In this document: positions 1 through 11,749 of the stretch, piece by piece | Layout of the letters: every line of letters starts with the position of its first letter | How positions within the stretch are numbered: the stretch's first letter is position 1 | Source of the DNA: Zygnema cylindricum | Taxonomy: Eukaryota > Streptophyta > Zygnematophyceae > Zygnematales > Zygnemataceae | Direction: 5' to 3' | Assembly: GCA_037447655.1 (NCBI GenBank) | Contig: JBBHKE010000999.1 | Span: 251,939-313,938, forward strand | DNA: 62,000 nt | Position numbers and translations under genes: made by a program | Notes under the pieces: model-generated | Seen by the model: only the letters and a program-made list of their open reading frames with translations | What the model was told of the DNA's origin: nothing | The model's database searches: none

Positions 1-95
1 CCCCTCCCTCTCCCTCTCTCGCCCTCCTCTCTTCCTCTCTCCCTCTCCTCCCCTTTCTCCCTCCCTCCATTTTCTCTTCTCCCTCCAATTTTTGC
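1..95. repeat. CT-rich low-complexity tract
   Basis: The first 95 bases are almost pure pyrimidine on the + strand (runs of CCCT and CTCT). The tract lies in the intron that ends at the AG at 125-126, upstream of the first visible VPS35 exon. A similar CT tract occurs at 61509-61722, so this is probably simple-sequence DNA of the host genome. Confidence 0.85.
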
Positions 96-126
96 CTTAT
101 AAGACAACCTGGATAATGGGTTGCAG

Positions 127-3100
127 ATTCTAACTGTAGTGAGAAAACATTTTGGGATGGGAGGTCCTGCGCGACTTGTTTTCACTCTTCCGCCTGTCAT
201 CTTTTCGGCGTTGAAGGTGAGGACTCCACTGTAGTCACAAGCATTATACACGACAGTTATGTTTTTTTTCCATTTTCAACTTTTTTCTACTCTTTAATAG
301 TCCTCTTTAATGTAGTATTCCTTTTAGTTTCTCGATGGTCTTTAAGTGTCCTCTGGAAAAGATTCCTCTGGGTCTATCTTCCTGTTGCTTCATCACTTAC
401 ACATGGCCTTGGGGTGTTTGCGTGCAGCTTGTGAGAGTGTTTTTGTCCTCTGGGCTCGATCCTCAAAAAATATTTCAGTTTTTACACACGGTATGAGCTC
501 AGTCCGGACATTGGTTGGTTGCTTACGGACTCCCGTCCCATTTGTAGTTGTCCAAGTTATTTCATTGATGATATCCATTGATATGGATATCTTTTCAGAC
601 ATTTGTCTTTATGGCAGATAGACGCCAGTCTTTTTTATTGCTTTTTTAGTATAGATTTTTGTCTTTGGTGTATCCATGTTCTGTGATATCATTGCGAATG
701 GATGCAGCTGATAGTTGTTCTTGGCTTCAATCCTTTTTGAGTGGTGTGTGCAAACAGACAATTGAAGCTATTTCTGAAGTTGCTCCGGAATTGGCATTGC
801 GACTATATTTACAATGTGGAGAGGTATTGTTGTTCAAAACTTAAAAGTGCAGTAATTTTTTTAGGGTAATTACACATGTGATTACTGGCAAACCCGTCGT
901 TTGGTCTTTGAAAGCATAGTTTGAAAATGTGGTATACTGAAAAATTATCTACGTATTAAACTACTACAATTTGTTTAATCCGTCTTTATCCCATAGCACA
1001 GCTTTTAATTTCAAGAAAGTTATTTCTACACTTCTGTACGATTTCTGCAATTACTGGCCAGGAATGTCAGTCATCATGTATGTGTTATTGCCCTGTCACT
1101 GTAGATGGGATTAGTTTGAATTCACGTGAACATCAAAATCTGGATGTGGTATGAGTTGTGATGTTCTCCAACACTTTAGTGATTTATTTAGGTCTTTTGA
1201 AGTTATTAGGTTTGTTGTTTTGAATAGTATTTGCATTTCTCCATGGCTGAAGTGTGTTTTGAACCTAGAAAAGAATCCTGGGCTGCTATTTTGGGAAGGG
1301 CTCGTATATCTGATCACTGGCTGCTTTGGAACAAGATTTGCTCTTTGGCAAATGTCTTATTTTTCCTGGGAAGGTGCATCACTGCGATTTGAAAATTCAA
1401 ATTTATTCATAATTTTTTTCAAACCTGTACGAAGGATTCTTGATTTTCTCCACATGGTGTTCCCATTTATCTTTGTATGCCAACTACTTCTTGAAAAACC
1501 AAACTAAGCTATTTTAATGTATTGTTTTGTATACTTTGCATGCTACTAGGCTGCGAGCGATTGTGGGATAGAGGACATTGCCTATGACCTCTTCACTCAG
1601 GCCTTCGTTTTATACGAGGAAGAAATTTCTGTAAGTTAATTCCTGACCTGCGTGTCACCGGCCATTTCTGCTCAAACCTGTTCCCAACTGTTGGAGTTGA
1701 ATGTTTGTCTTTTTTCAAAAAAAAGGCTTCATCAGAAATGTCTCGGGTTGCAGAATTTTGCAGGTCCATCAGCGAGAGATACTTTTTCCATCTTGATTTT
1801 TTTTCTTTCGTGTCTATGTTCACAGGATTCAAAATCCCAGATTACAGCTCTTCATTTGATCATTGGAACGCTACAGAGAAGCAATATCTTTAGTGAGGAA
1901 AACAGAGACACACTGACACATAAAGCAACAGGGGTGAGCTTGTTTGTCCCACCATTGTATTGAGATTGTGGGTTCTTCAGTTTTGTGTAGTCAAGGTACA
2001 GTATAAGTGGCTGTTCTTTTCTGCAGGTAAGCATGAACTTTCTGTCACACTCGGCAGGTTGGGATACAGGTCAGAATTTTGCTCACAACGAAAGAGAAGT
2101 AGGTTAAGTGGTTGATTTACAGGTCTCTTTTTTCTTTTTTGCAGTTGTGCATGGCATTTTTCACAAGGTCTATTACTTCTCATTGCACAAATATGTTTTG
2201 ATTTATTCATCCTCTTTTATTGTTGGGACGGCCAAAAGGTTTTTTATTCTGGATTGAACGATGGCATTCATTTTTGTCCTAAGAGAAACATACATTTACT
2301 AGCATCTTCCAATTAGAACTCCATATGGCTCAGGTGACTGTCGCATGTTTTCCCGAAAGGTTTTTTTTTCCCCCTTGTTTTTGCTCTAAGCTATGTGGTA
2401 TGACTCGGGCTTGGCTTCAGTATTCAGCAAAGCTGCTAAAAAAGGCAGATCAATGTCGAGGTATATACACCTGTGCTCACCTTTTCTGGAGCACTGATGA
2501 AAACGGGGTTCGAAATGGAGAAAGGTGTGTTCTTGTTTAACGTTGGACAATTATCTTGAACATTATTGCTAGTGAATGCTACCTCCATCGTGCAATCCAA
2601 AAGCACAGCATTACTGTCGTGCCTCATTATTCAAAATTTTCAAAGGTCAGAACGGAACCTTCGTGGGCCGTCTGACTGTTAACTGTTGGCTTAAATCCTA
2701 ACCAGTAAGTTTTGTTCCTGTATCGTTAAGCTGAACCAGTTGCAAATTAGATCAGGCCTTTTTAAGCTTGAAAGCAGGACAACCATATCATTAGTAGAAT
2801 ATCAGCCCTCCTTTTGCTCTTTTTATTTTACTATGTCTTGCAACAAAACTGCAAGAAATGTGCTCTTGGCAATTCGAGCCCAGTCTTGAATCGTGGTTTG
2901 GACTGACCGCTGCTTGAAGCTGTTGGGGGAAATTCCCTGGTCTGAACTGAACGGGGCCAGAGGTTTAACTGCATCAAGGCACATGTAGTTGCTTCCAGTT
3001 GCCGGGCTATTATTTTTACAAGGAATGGGAGAATGTATATATTGGAATGTTTTTTGTTATGACTATGATTTTGATCTCTGTTGAATGCTGAAGTTCATGT

Positions 3101-4419
3101 GCTCTATTGTTTTGCTTGTGGTGAACGTCCGGGTGAAGAATGTCCAAAATGTTCTCAAACCTGTTATTGTCTGCTTGACACGGTTCAAGAGATAAATTTT
3201 GTAAACTATATGTGCTTTGGCGTCCATGGCCTCTCTCTCCTGTTTCAGGAACAGTGTTTTGTATGTCTTGGAAACTTCTTGCATTATATGAATTTGCATC
3301 ATTGACAGGAAGGCATGGCTGTCTGTTTCTTGGAGGGACCCCCCCCTTTTATATAATTTTTGGTAGAGTGTTTCTGCTTGGGACACTGAATGAAAAAATA
3401 AGCTTCTATTTATCTGATTGCAAAGAAACTGTGTTTCCATTCCAGGGTTAACGTGTGTTTAAAGAGAGCTCTGCGCATTGCAAATGCTGCACAGCAGATG
3501 TCAGCGGCAACTCGTGGAGTCAGTGGGCCCGTCACACTCTTCGTGGAGATTTTGAACAAGTAAGTTCGTCGCATCAAGGTTGTTATCAAATGTTATTTTT
3601 GTCTAATTGCCTCCTGTTATGGCACTCGTGATCTTGGCACTTGTCAATCTGACCACACTGCCCATCGCTGTGAGTGTTGAACATTTTTTGGGCAGTCAAA
3701 AGTACTTTTTCTCATCCCACAGGTTTTTGATTTTCGATCCTGACATCACGATCAGATGGTCAGACCATTAGCTTTCTATCGCTTGCCTCAAAAATATGAT
3801 CCAACGGCCGATCACAAAGTTAATCGCCATTGACTGCCGAAAAATGTTCAGCACTACTATTATTGATAGGGAAGTGTAGGACTCAACAATAAGAACAAAC
3901 CATGCTTGTAACTCGTGGTATACGTTTGGATTCTGGCACCAACTTCTCCTGGGCGTTTGTTTTCCATAAATGCACCAAAACTGATGTATTTCTTCCTTTT
4001 AATCTCCTCCTCTAACACAGGTTCTTCCAAGATACCTTTGGTGATATTATTGCACCATAGACGTGTATCACATTGTGTCTTTTTGTTGTTGTACTCCGAC
4101 ATTGGCACTTGCAGTAGACAGAAATATAGCATGTCTATTTCAAACAGTATAGTGTGCTATATTTTTTCCCCTTACGAATTTAGCTCTATGTTTCTGCCTC
4201 GTTTTCAGGTATCTTTATTTCTTTGACAAAGGCGTGCCTCAAGTGACGTCCACTATCATCCAGGGCATGTTGGAGCTTATTAATAATGAAGTACAGAGTG
4301 ACAGTGCTTCCTTAGACCATTCGACAGATACTTTTTTTGCAAGTACATTGGAGCACATAAGAGATCAAAAGCTCAAGGAAGGTACAATAGGGGAGCTTTA
4401 TGCCTCAATACAAATATAA
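127..4419 (+). CDS. VPS35: VPS35, retromer core subunit (C-terminal eight exons)
   Basis: Vacuolar sorting-associated protein 35 is the alpha-solenoid scaffold of the retromer cargo-recognition trimer (VPS26-VPS29-VPS35). It recycles sorting receptors from endosomes and prevacuolar compartments. I read eight exons with GT/AG borders and consistent phases: 127-216, 428-490, 758-823, 1550-1630, 1826-1933, 2421-2524, 3446-3559 and 4209-4419 (stop TAA). They encode about 278 residues. Recognisable family blocks are ALRLYLQCGEAASDC, FVLYEEEISDSKSQ, LIIGTLQRSNIFSEENRDTL, ATGYSAKLLKKADQCR, RALRIANAAQQMSAATRG and VTLFVEILNKYLYFFDKG. These match the plant VPS35 C-terminus in order and spacing. The N-terminal part lies upstream of the window. 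No frameshift or in-frame stop is seen, so the gene looks functional. The introns are host-type and free of LTR elements. Exon limits are by eye. Confidence 0.93.
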
Positions 4420-5058
4420 TGATAGAGGCGAGAGAAAGGCAGAACGGGATGAGAGGATGGGAAGGTGGAACAGCGGTTGGTCAGTGTAGTAATAAGTAAT
4501 AGTAGTCGTAGTAGTAGTAGTAATAGTACTAGCGTTTAGCGGTAGAAGTTGTTTATTGGTGGGCACAGAAGATGGAGCTTCGTACGCATAGTGGTCCTCT
4601 ATAGTGATAACTTTAATTTTGTTGACTGGTTGTGTGGCTTTGTCGAGGTTCTATACTTTTGTGGGAAAGCTTGTGTCACATAGTATTTGTTGAATGACTG
4701 TCGTTAAGGGTTTATTGTCATGGGAAACTTATGGACTTATTTGGAATGTGGGTTAAATTACCGACTTACTGAAATAATAATTTAATGAAGATAAAGAAAT
4801 GTAGGTCTGAACATGTCAACATGCAAGCAGCCAGTTAGGGAGGCAGTGGCAAACGAGCCTGTTGCGGTGCTTGTAGGAGGCCCTTTACGAAAGATTAAAC
4901 TCTGCGCAAATTGGACTCATGAAGCTCACAGCCTTTGTTGAGTTAGAGGTCTTCAATTAGCCTTTATAGCATGGAACTCCTGAAAAAAATGCACATTTTC
5001 CCTTCTAGTCATTGCCAAGCTTGCAAAATCTGCTAAGTCGTCATTCCTTCTACAAGCG
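4420..5058. other. Convergent intergenic region and probable 3' UTRs
   Basis: About 640 bases lie between the VPS35 stop and the pre-insertion stop position (5059-5061, minus strand) of the neighbouring host gene. I see no further coding sequence. The region should hold both 3' UTRs, and it contains a TAG-repeat tract at about 4487-4532. Confidence 0.6.
4487..4532. repeat. Imperfect (TAG)n microsatellite
   Basis: Imperfect tandem TAG/TAA triplets just downstream of the VPS35 stop codon, probably in its 3' UTR. Confidence 0.8.
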
Positions 5059-5349
5059 TCAACAACGATTAAAGTGTTGAAATAGGTGTTTTTCTATTTG
5101 TATTTTCTAGGTCAGTTTTAAAGGAATAAAATAAAAGTGTTAGCTAGGCTCTAACCCCTCCCTCCCTGGTCTCCATACTTGTTGTAGTCACTGATGACGA
5201 GAGCGAGAGAGATAGATCCATAACTGCCTAAGCAGCGAGACCATACTTATTGTAGTCACTGATGACCAGAGCGAGAGAGATAGATCCATAACTGCCTAAG
5301 CAACCAGGACAGTTTGAGAAGACTGTACGAAAAAGATATAGACCAGCTA

Positions 5350-5412
5350 GAAATCGATCCTGATCCCAATGGTTCGCCGAAATAACCGGCAGCCTTGTCC
5401 TAGAGTCTAAGA
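5350..5412 (-). other. Antisense tRNA-like segment in the LTR of A
   Basis: Read on the minus strand, the segment has an A-box-like GGACAAGGCT block and then a B-box-like GGATC-A-TTTC/GATCGATTT block at tRNA-like spacing. The 3' LTR copy at about 17715-17780 is similar. It is degenerate, with no full cloverleaf. Its importance comes from recurrence in other LTRs (see findings). Confidence 0.4.
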
Positions 5413-5680
5413 CATGTGCTTATATAGACATGTGGATATATAGGGCTCGATAGTTATTTAAAAACTAACATGCATAACAAACCGATTAACTAGATCTATG
5501 GGAAATCTCACATAGAAACAGTGCGAGTTTCATATGTATTCCCGTACCGCACTAAACAAATTGATGAGACAATTATTTGAACGGTGGGCGTTAATACATT
5601 AGTTGGATCGGACGGCTGTCATTAAAGCCGACATCATGGAATAGTGATTTTGCCGGTTTATTTACGATACGTCACCGGAT

Positions 5681-5941
5681 GACACGTGGCGCGGCATCAA
5701 TGGAAAGCGAAATCCACGGGAAGCATTAGGACGAGTCTAAGTGTGACGGACGTCCTCACCATGGCCATACCGTACCTTAACCGTACAGAAGGTACCACGG
5801 GACCTGTACCCTCTTCTACGGTACAGTCTTGTGATTGGTGCTGTACAGCAGTAGATAGGGGTTTTAGAGAGGAGTGTAGGACTTAGCAATTTTGTAGGTA
5901 GCCGCCTCTCTCCCAGAGTGCTTCTATACAAATAGGCATTT
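5681..5941 (+). promoter_or_regulatory. U3 promoter block of copia LTR A (G-box, GTAC cluster, inverted CCAAT, TATA-like)
   Basis: GACACGTGGC at 5681-5690 is a perfect G-box/ABRE-type core. Six GTAC cores follow within about 90 bases (5769-5850), then an inverted CCAAT (GATTGG, near 5833), then TATACAAA near 5934. The same order recurs in the LTRs of D, E and the fragment near 59.6 kb, which argues for function. In plants GTAC is the core bound by SBP-box factors and CACGTG by bZIP/bHLH factors. Transcriptional use here is inferred. Confidence 0.5.
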
Positions 5942-6155
5942 TTTGCCTTTTGATAATTAATTGCTTGGTTGGGTGTTTCCGGAGATTTCTTCTCCTCTAG
6001 GTTCACGCGTCTAGACTACACAGAGGTGTAGTCATCAACATATTTTTCTTGCTAGGGCAGCAGTTGTTCTTAGGGAAAGGGGTCCATTGAAAATTCACTA
6101 GAGGCTTAATAGGCAAAAGGGAATTATATGATCCAATGGGGGACACTGAATTGTA

Positions 6156-6170
6156 GGTTATGGGCCCACC
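6156..6170 (+). promoter_or_regulatory. Primer-binding site complementary to the initiator tRNA-Met anticodon arm
   Basis: GGTTATGGGCCCACC follows the last LTR base directly. It is complementary to the anticodon arm of plant initiator tRNA-Met (GGTGGGCCCATAACC, as I recall that tRNA). This implies half-tRNA priming as known for Drosophila copia. The ATG at 6160-6162 is in frame with the conserved gag N-terminus (MGPP..VPIFNGTG). Confidence 0.75.
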
Positions 6171-7290
6171 CTCTGGGGTGCCCATTTTCAATGGAACAGG
6201 ATTCATCTATTGGGAACGATGATGACCACTGCTTTGTGAGAGAAACAATATTGGGGAATAGTAAGTGGACAAGTGAGGCGTCCATCCCACGGACTCCACC
6301 AGGGTTTGGGGGAGTCAAATTTACTAGGACATCATCTGCTCCAACTAAGGAAGCAGATGAAGGGGAAAGCAATCTTTCGGAGGGAGGAAAGGAGAAAGGG
6401 AAGGAGCCCGTTACTCCTATCACCCCTGCGATAGGGTCATCGGTTCTGAAGACTGAGGAGAATGATAATATCACATGGGAATACAACAACATGCCAGCGA
6501 GACACTCCATCCTGAGGCATCTCACTTAGGGTTTAGCAACATCTCATCTTCACATAGTTTTAGCTGCGGATCTGTGGGTAGCCTTGGTAGATATTTACAG
6601 GAGTGGGACTATTTAGGAGCAACAACTAGTTGAGCAGATACTGAATGCATACTCTTACAAATGGGGAAAGATGCTAGACTACTGTAATGATCTAGGCTCC
6701 TTGTATATGGAGTTAGAAAGTGTCGGTTGGATAGGAACCATGAAAGCGAAGGTGAACACCTTGATCATGAAACTACCGGATGACTATGAGAATGTGGTCA
6801 ACCGAGTGCAGGATCTTGACGACAGCTTGTGGATCTGGAACTCAGTTGTCAGAATGATCCTTGTCTGAGAGAACACTTTTGAGATCCGGAGAGGAGGGAA
6901 GAGTGTCCAGGCTCTAGCTGCAGGAACAGATGGGTGGAGCAAGGACTTTAAGAAACCTTATAGAAGTTTCGGCGGAGGGGGAAATCATCGCGAAGGACCG
7001 AGGACCCCAAAAAGACTGTCATTTTTGCCAGAAACTTGGTCACTACATAGCAGAGTGTACCAAGCTCACGGAGCTGAGGCTCAAGGAGAGCCAAACTGGT
7101 GGATCCTCACGAGGCAAGAAAAAGGCACTTGTAACGACACAAGTGAAAGGGGAGCAAGGAGAAGAGGAGGATTCGGATGAGGAGGATGGAGAACTTCTTC
7201 CAAATGAGAAGTTGGAGGAGAAAGAGATCCCACGAAGACAAAAGTGTGTGATCGAGCTATTCGAGAAGCTCCGGAAAAAGGTTAATTCAT
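6160..7290 (+). pseudogene. gag: Copia A gag (decayed)
   Basis: Gag polyprotein of the copia type with a UBN2-like capsid region. Recognisable pieces are the N-terminus MGPPSGVPIFNGTG from the PBS ATG, PRTPPGFGGVKFTR (6288-6330), an EYNNMPARHSILRHLT block (to 6529), the MLDYCNDLGSLYMELES block (6671-6868) and the zinc knuckle C-H-F-C-x4-H-x4-C (about 7018-7060). At least three frame disruptions and several stops occur, including TAG after HLT. Gag would form the virus-like particle and bind RNA through the knuckle. This copy cannot make an intact protein. Confidence 0.85.
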
Positions 7291-7922
7291 TGACTCGAGT
7301 GCCTCAATGCATGTGCCGTGAGAAACAATTGTTTACTAAGCTAAGAATGATTCCCACTGTAGAGATACAGTATGAGGATGGGGGAGAGGTAACTACAGAT
7401 CTACTGGGATCGGTAGATCTAAAAGTAATAGTGGAGGGTCATACATCTATAGTGACTTTCTCATATGTCCTCTACATACCTCAGTTAAGCAAGATTTTTA
7501 TATCTACCTTTGTCTTGGATGATAAAGATTTTGAGACTTATACTAGAAAAGGAACTTTCACAGCAAAGTATAATGATGAGATCTATTACACTGCTGAAAA
7601 GGGTAGCCAAGGAATGTTTAGGCTTAACTTGAGCAATGAAAATAATAATGGTTATTATGTTGGTGTTCTCGAGATAATGATATGGCATAAGGAGTTGGGA
7701 CATGTGCATTTGGACAGATTGAGGGATATGAAAAATTGGGTGTAGTGGAAGGGATTCACTTAGGGGAAAGTGAAGTGATGGATGTTTGTAGTGGCTGTGC
7801 ATAAGGTAAGGTTTATAGATTGCCTTTTCCACAATCTCCCACATATAAAGGGGAGAGGGTGCTAGATCTTGTACACACTGATATTTGGGGATCTGCCAAA
7901 GTACTTTCGGTAGGGGGAAAAG
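7291..7922 (+). pseudogene. pol: Copia A protease remnant, GAG-pre-integrase and integrase N-terminus
   Basis: The open frame to 7745 keeps the post-protease region (CREKQLFTKLRMIP, LVGS/LLGSVDLKV-like block) and the GAG-pre-integrase motif IMIWHKELGHVHLDRL. The protease active site is destroyed: SLTRVPQCM stands where family members read DSGASMHM. The integrase zinc region continues to 7922 with stops such as the TAA in the SGCA-QGK block. There element B is inserted, and the reading resumes at 14883. Confidence 0.85.
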
Positions 7923-8913
7923 TGCAATTATGTGACCTCAATTGGTGCTCAGAAATTGCAGCTTACTTGAAGCCTCTAGGATAATTTGAAATGCCTTTCT
8001 TCCCTTTAAATCAAATGCCTCCCAAGTAGGTAAAGATTTTGGTTGCCTTCACCCTTGTGAAGGTTGGACTCCCCTGAGCCCTATGCAAAAGGAATCACCG
8101 AAAACGCCCTACCAGACGATTAATTATCAAATGGCAAAGATGTCAGCTTTTATACAAGCTATCTGAGAGGAAGGCGACTATCTACCAGAAAAACTCTAAG
8201 TCCTAGAACCCCTCTCTAAATCCCCTATTACTTATGTACGGATCCAATCGCAGGACTACAATAAAAGAAAGTATAGTTGCCGATGTACTTCGTGTACGGC
8301 CATTGTAAGACACAGCCATGGAGTGGACATCTGCCACTTTTGGACTTGTCTCCAGATTTCCTGCAAATCATGTAATCCAATGACGAGGCGCCACGTAGAA
8401 CCTAGTGACACAACGTCTCAAAATAGCAAAAACGGCTATTCTGAAATGTCGGCTTGAACAAAAGCACTCCGATATTAACCGGCATTTAATGTGCGCCGTT
8501 TAAATTAGCTGTCCGTCAGCATATAAAAATATTCTAACTGTCTCTATGTTTACAGTCCTGTAAATCCGTTAAACAACTTAATCCGCCAGTATTAGTTTAA
8601 ACAATTATCATGCCCTATATATCCTAGTATTGGTTCTAGACTATAGGACAACGCTACCGGCTACTGACTATTGACTATAGGGACCAAGATCAAATCCTTA
8701 GTCCGAAAGTCTTTTTGCTAACAGCTAGACTATCTTCTTCTTCAGGTTGCTGAGGCAACCATGGCTCCATCTCTCTCTAACTAGTCATCAGTGACTACAA
8801 CAAGTATGATAACTGGAGAGAGAGAGAGAGAGAGAGTGGAGCCTAACCATTAAATAGATCACCTTCTAATTTAAATCCTGACTTAGAAAATACATAAAAC
8901 TCATTTTTCAACA
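7923..8913 (-). repeat. 3' LTR of copia element B
   Basis: On the minus strand it starts TGTTGAAAAATGAG at 8913 and ends ..ATAATTGCA at 7923. It contains a (GA)n tract (8815-8836) and an antisense tRNA-like segment (about 8640-8700, + strand) with GATCAAATCC at 8688-8697. Confidence 0.9.
8640..8700 (+). other. Antisense tRNA-like segment in the 3' LTR of B
   Basis: On the + strand (antisense to the LTR) ACTATAGGACAACGCTACCG resembles a D-arm/A-box, and CAAGATCAAATCCTT resembles a T-arm/B-box. The 5' LTR copy ends near 14669, and the C LTR copy lies near 20540. Degenerate; not a tRNA gene. Confidence 0.4.
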
Positions 8914-10036
8914 CTCCCCATATTTTCTAGTCACTCTTTTCTTTAAGTCCACACAAATGGGACTGGTTTTGTTATCATGTTAGCTACTATTTCCCCATCT
9001 GGATTGTATTCTAAACTCACAATTTTGTTTCCCACCTTTTCTCTTATAAAACTTAGTCTTATATCCATGTGTTTAGCTTTAAAATGATGCTTTGGGTTTG
9101 ATGAAATTGCAATGGCAGCTTGGTTGTCACAAAACACTTTGTGAACTTCAACCTTCAGGAATCCAAGTTATTGCAGAAGTGACTTCACTCACATTAGTTC
9201 TTTAACAGTAGAGCAAGAAACCATTATACTCAACCTCCATTGTAGACTGAGCAACCACCTTTTGCTACTTGGTGCTCCAACAGCATGCACCATTTCCAAC
9301 ATAGAAAACATATCCTGAAATGCACTTCCTTATGAGAGCATCCCCATAACTGACATCACTCCAAGTGGTGATGTTAGTATTCTCCCCTCCCAGATGCAAC
9401 CAAAGAACCCTGGTTCGTATCAAGTATCTCTTTTAGCTGCCTCCCAATCTCTCTTTCTAGGATCATTAAGACTCCTTCTGAGGACTCCAACCGCTGCAGC
9501 TATGTCTGGTCTTGTACAGTTTATGAAATAAATGAGACTTCATACGATCTGTCTGTAAGGGATTAACTTCATAAACCATCTCTCTTCTGGACTCATTTCT
9601 TCATCAAGGATAACTACACTTTCTTCTACACTCCCAATACTTTTTTCTTCAAGTCCATGGGAGTGGTACAACTGTTTGCCTTATCCATTTCAAACTTCCA
9701 TAACATGTTTCCGATTGCCTTTTTTTTAGTTACTCAGATTATTCTTTTCTCTCTATCTCTTTCCATCTGAATTCCTAGGCTATATCTTGCCTCTTCTAAA
9801 TCTTCCATGTCAAATCTGCTCCTTAAATCTTTCTTTAACTTATTTATCTTTTCCATGGACTTACTTAACACCACCAAATCATCTATATAGATAGCAATAA
9901 ATATCAGTCCCTCCTCATCCTCAAACATGTAAATTGAGTGGTCAGAGCTGATTGTGACATATCCCAGATTGGTTAGGAATTCATCCAGTTTCTTATTCCA
10001 TTGTCTGGGAGCCTATTTCAGCCCATACAAAGACTT
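8914..10036 (-). pseudogene. pol: Copia B RT C-terminal half and RNase H
   Basis: The minus strand carries FIAIYIDDLVVLSKS (RT active site as YIDD, about 9880-9925), DMEDLEEARYSLGIQMERD, then RNase H blocks ending with FCDNQAAIAISSNPKHHFKAK (9137 downward). Numerous stops. The frame ends next to the 3' LTR at 8913. Confidence 0.87.
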
Positions 10037-10041
10037 GATAA

Positions 10042-10860
10042 TGTTGGTTTTGGAAACCTTTAGTCCTCTCTATATCTCGTGTGTGAGAAAGAGATTCTAG
10101 ACTTAGTCGGTTTTGTGTATAGACTGAGTCGAGGTAGACAAGATTTGGTGTGGTATGTAACTCAAAAGGGAGTTCACAGATTTGGTACACTCCATATACA
10201 CGTGTCGGTCCGTGGGGAAGTCAAGCTTGGTAGAGTTGGTTGACAAAGTACAGATGTACTTGAGGGACCAAATTAACACGTGGAGGTTCATCATCGGTGA
10301 ATAATAAATGCACGGACGGCGGAGGGAGTTTGCTGTCATTTTTGCAAGAGAAATATAGACCGAGCCGTCATTTCAGCAGACGAACTTTGACTGCGTACTT
10401 TAGCGGCGGGTAGGGTTAAGGATTGATGTAAATACTTGTACGGTAGACGGCGGGGTATATTTTTATTAATATTTAAGTGTACCGGCAGACCACGGTAATT
10501 GTGGTACAGTGTTGATCAGCTGTAGGTTCACTTTGTATATGTTGGACTTAGAATATTTTAGAGTAAGGAATTCATTGTATGGAAAAACCGCGAAGCAGTT
10601 TTTGTGCACTTTTTGAATTACAATATCATTGTGATCTTTTGCCATAACCTTGTGAAATTCTGCATGTGGTTTCCTTGTTATGCTCTTTATATTGTGGCAA
10701 ATTTGCAGACCTAGTGTGTGTTTGGTTTTCTTGGGGCTTCATTGTGACCTTGGTCTTTTTGTGGTCTCTGTGAGAGTCTCCTCTTTTGTAATCTGAATAT
10801 TATGGCAACTGCTGGTGCTTCTTCTTCTTCCTCTGGGTCATCGGTTGCTTCAATACAACA
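10042..10860. mobile_element. Solo-LTR-like insertion within the RT of element B
   Basis: Absent from the same place in element C. It begins TGTTGG, ends ACAACA and is flanked by a perfect 5-bp duplication GATAA (10037-10041 and 10861-10865). Size (819 bp) and TG..CA ends fit a solo LTR of another family. Its last 60 + strand bases read as MATAGASSSSSGSS.., so a short non-autonomous element is also possible. No RT or integrase lies inside. Confidence 0.7.
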
Positions 10861-10865
10861 GATAA

Positions 10866-11749
10866 GTGTGCAGACTTTACTCTCCTCTCCTTCTTCCACA
10901 AATCTTTCTGGTTGTTACATGAAAATCTCTTCCTCTAGCTCACCATTAAAGAAGACAGTTTTAATATCCATCTGATGGATCTCTATGTTTTCCGCTGCAG
11001 CTTGAATGAGGAGAATCCTTACTGAGGGAAAGCGTACAACTAGTGCAAAGGTCTCTTAATAGTCAATTCCCTCCTTTGCAACTAATCTTCCCTTATACCT
11101 TTCAATTGTGTTATCTTGATTTTTGTTTTAGTTTAAACACCCACTTACACCGGTTTTCTGTCTGGAGGACAGTCCACTAATTCACAAGTCTTGGCTTCCA
11201 TAATGGAAGCCATCTCATCATTTATGGCTCTGACCCATTTGTCCTTCTCTAGATTGTTTACTGCCTTTGAGTAAGTCTGAGGTTCATTTGGGAGTGACAG
11301 TTTTGTTACCTTGTTCAGTGCCAGTTTTTCTTGCAGCCTTTTGCTACTTCTTCGCCCTCCCTCAAACTCGGAGGCAAGAATGGATGGTAATCTTGAGTTT
11401 TTTTGAACCACTTCATTTGCTCCTCTGTTCATAGAGTCAGATTCTTGTTCCCCATCTTCTGAGTGAGCGCGTAGTTGTCGTTCTAGTAGTGGTTCACGCT
11501 CGGTGTAAGCTCGTTTTGAATCTGCTCTGATTTGTTGATTCATGCCGCTGTCAGGCAGATCTAAATTTACTTCACTTTCTGATTCAAATATGACCCTGAT
11601 ACTTTTTGAATACTTGAAGGGATCTACAGATTTCTCTTCATCCATCACCAATAGATGTTTCGCCATAATAATGTCTTGTTTTCCTAAAGCATACACTCTA
11701 TACCCTTTGACATCTTCATCATACCCCACTAAGTATCAAGGTTTCCCCC
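10866..11749 (-). pseudogene. pol: Copia B linker and RT N-terminal half
   Basis: Minus-strand frame 11729-11145 covers the post-integrase linker (YDEDVKGYRVYALGKQDIIM, acidic stretch, GGRRSSKRLQEK) and the RT entry (WVRAINDEMASIMEAKT). Further RT pieces reach 10866, where a foreign 819-bp segment splits the gene. Confidence 0.85.

Larger units (their letters stand above)
5075..6155 (+). repeat. 5' LTR of copia element A
   Basis: Starts TGTTGAAATAGG and ends ..GAATTGTA directly before the primer-binding site. It contains a GA-rich tract (5200-5285), an antisense tRNA-like segment (about 5350-5412), a G-box at 5681-5690, a cluster of GTAC cores (5769-5850) and a TATA-like box near 5934. The 3' partner (17495-18524) is collinear but clearly diverged. 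Confidence 0.92.

Noticed and set aside
1111-3450. Several short open frames in the VPS35 introns
   Set aside because: They overlap introns bounded by good splice sites and carry no domain signature.
6124-6525. Minus-strand open frame of 133 codons opposite copia A gag
   Set aside because: It is an exact shadow of the sense gag remnant, and similar shadows occur in other copies.
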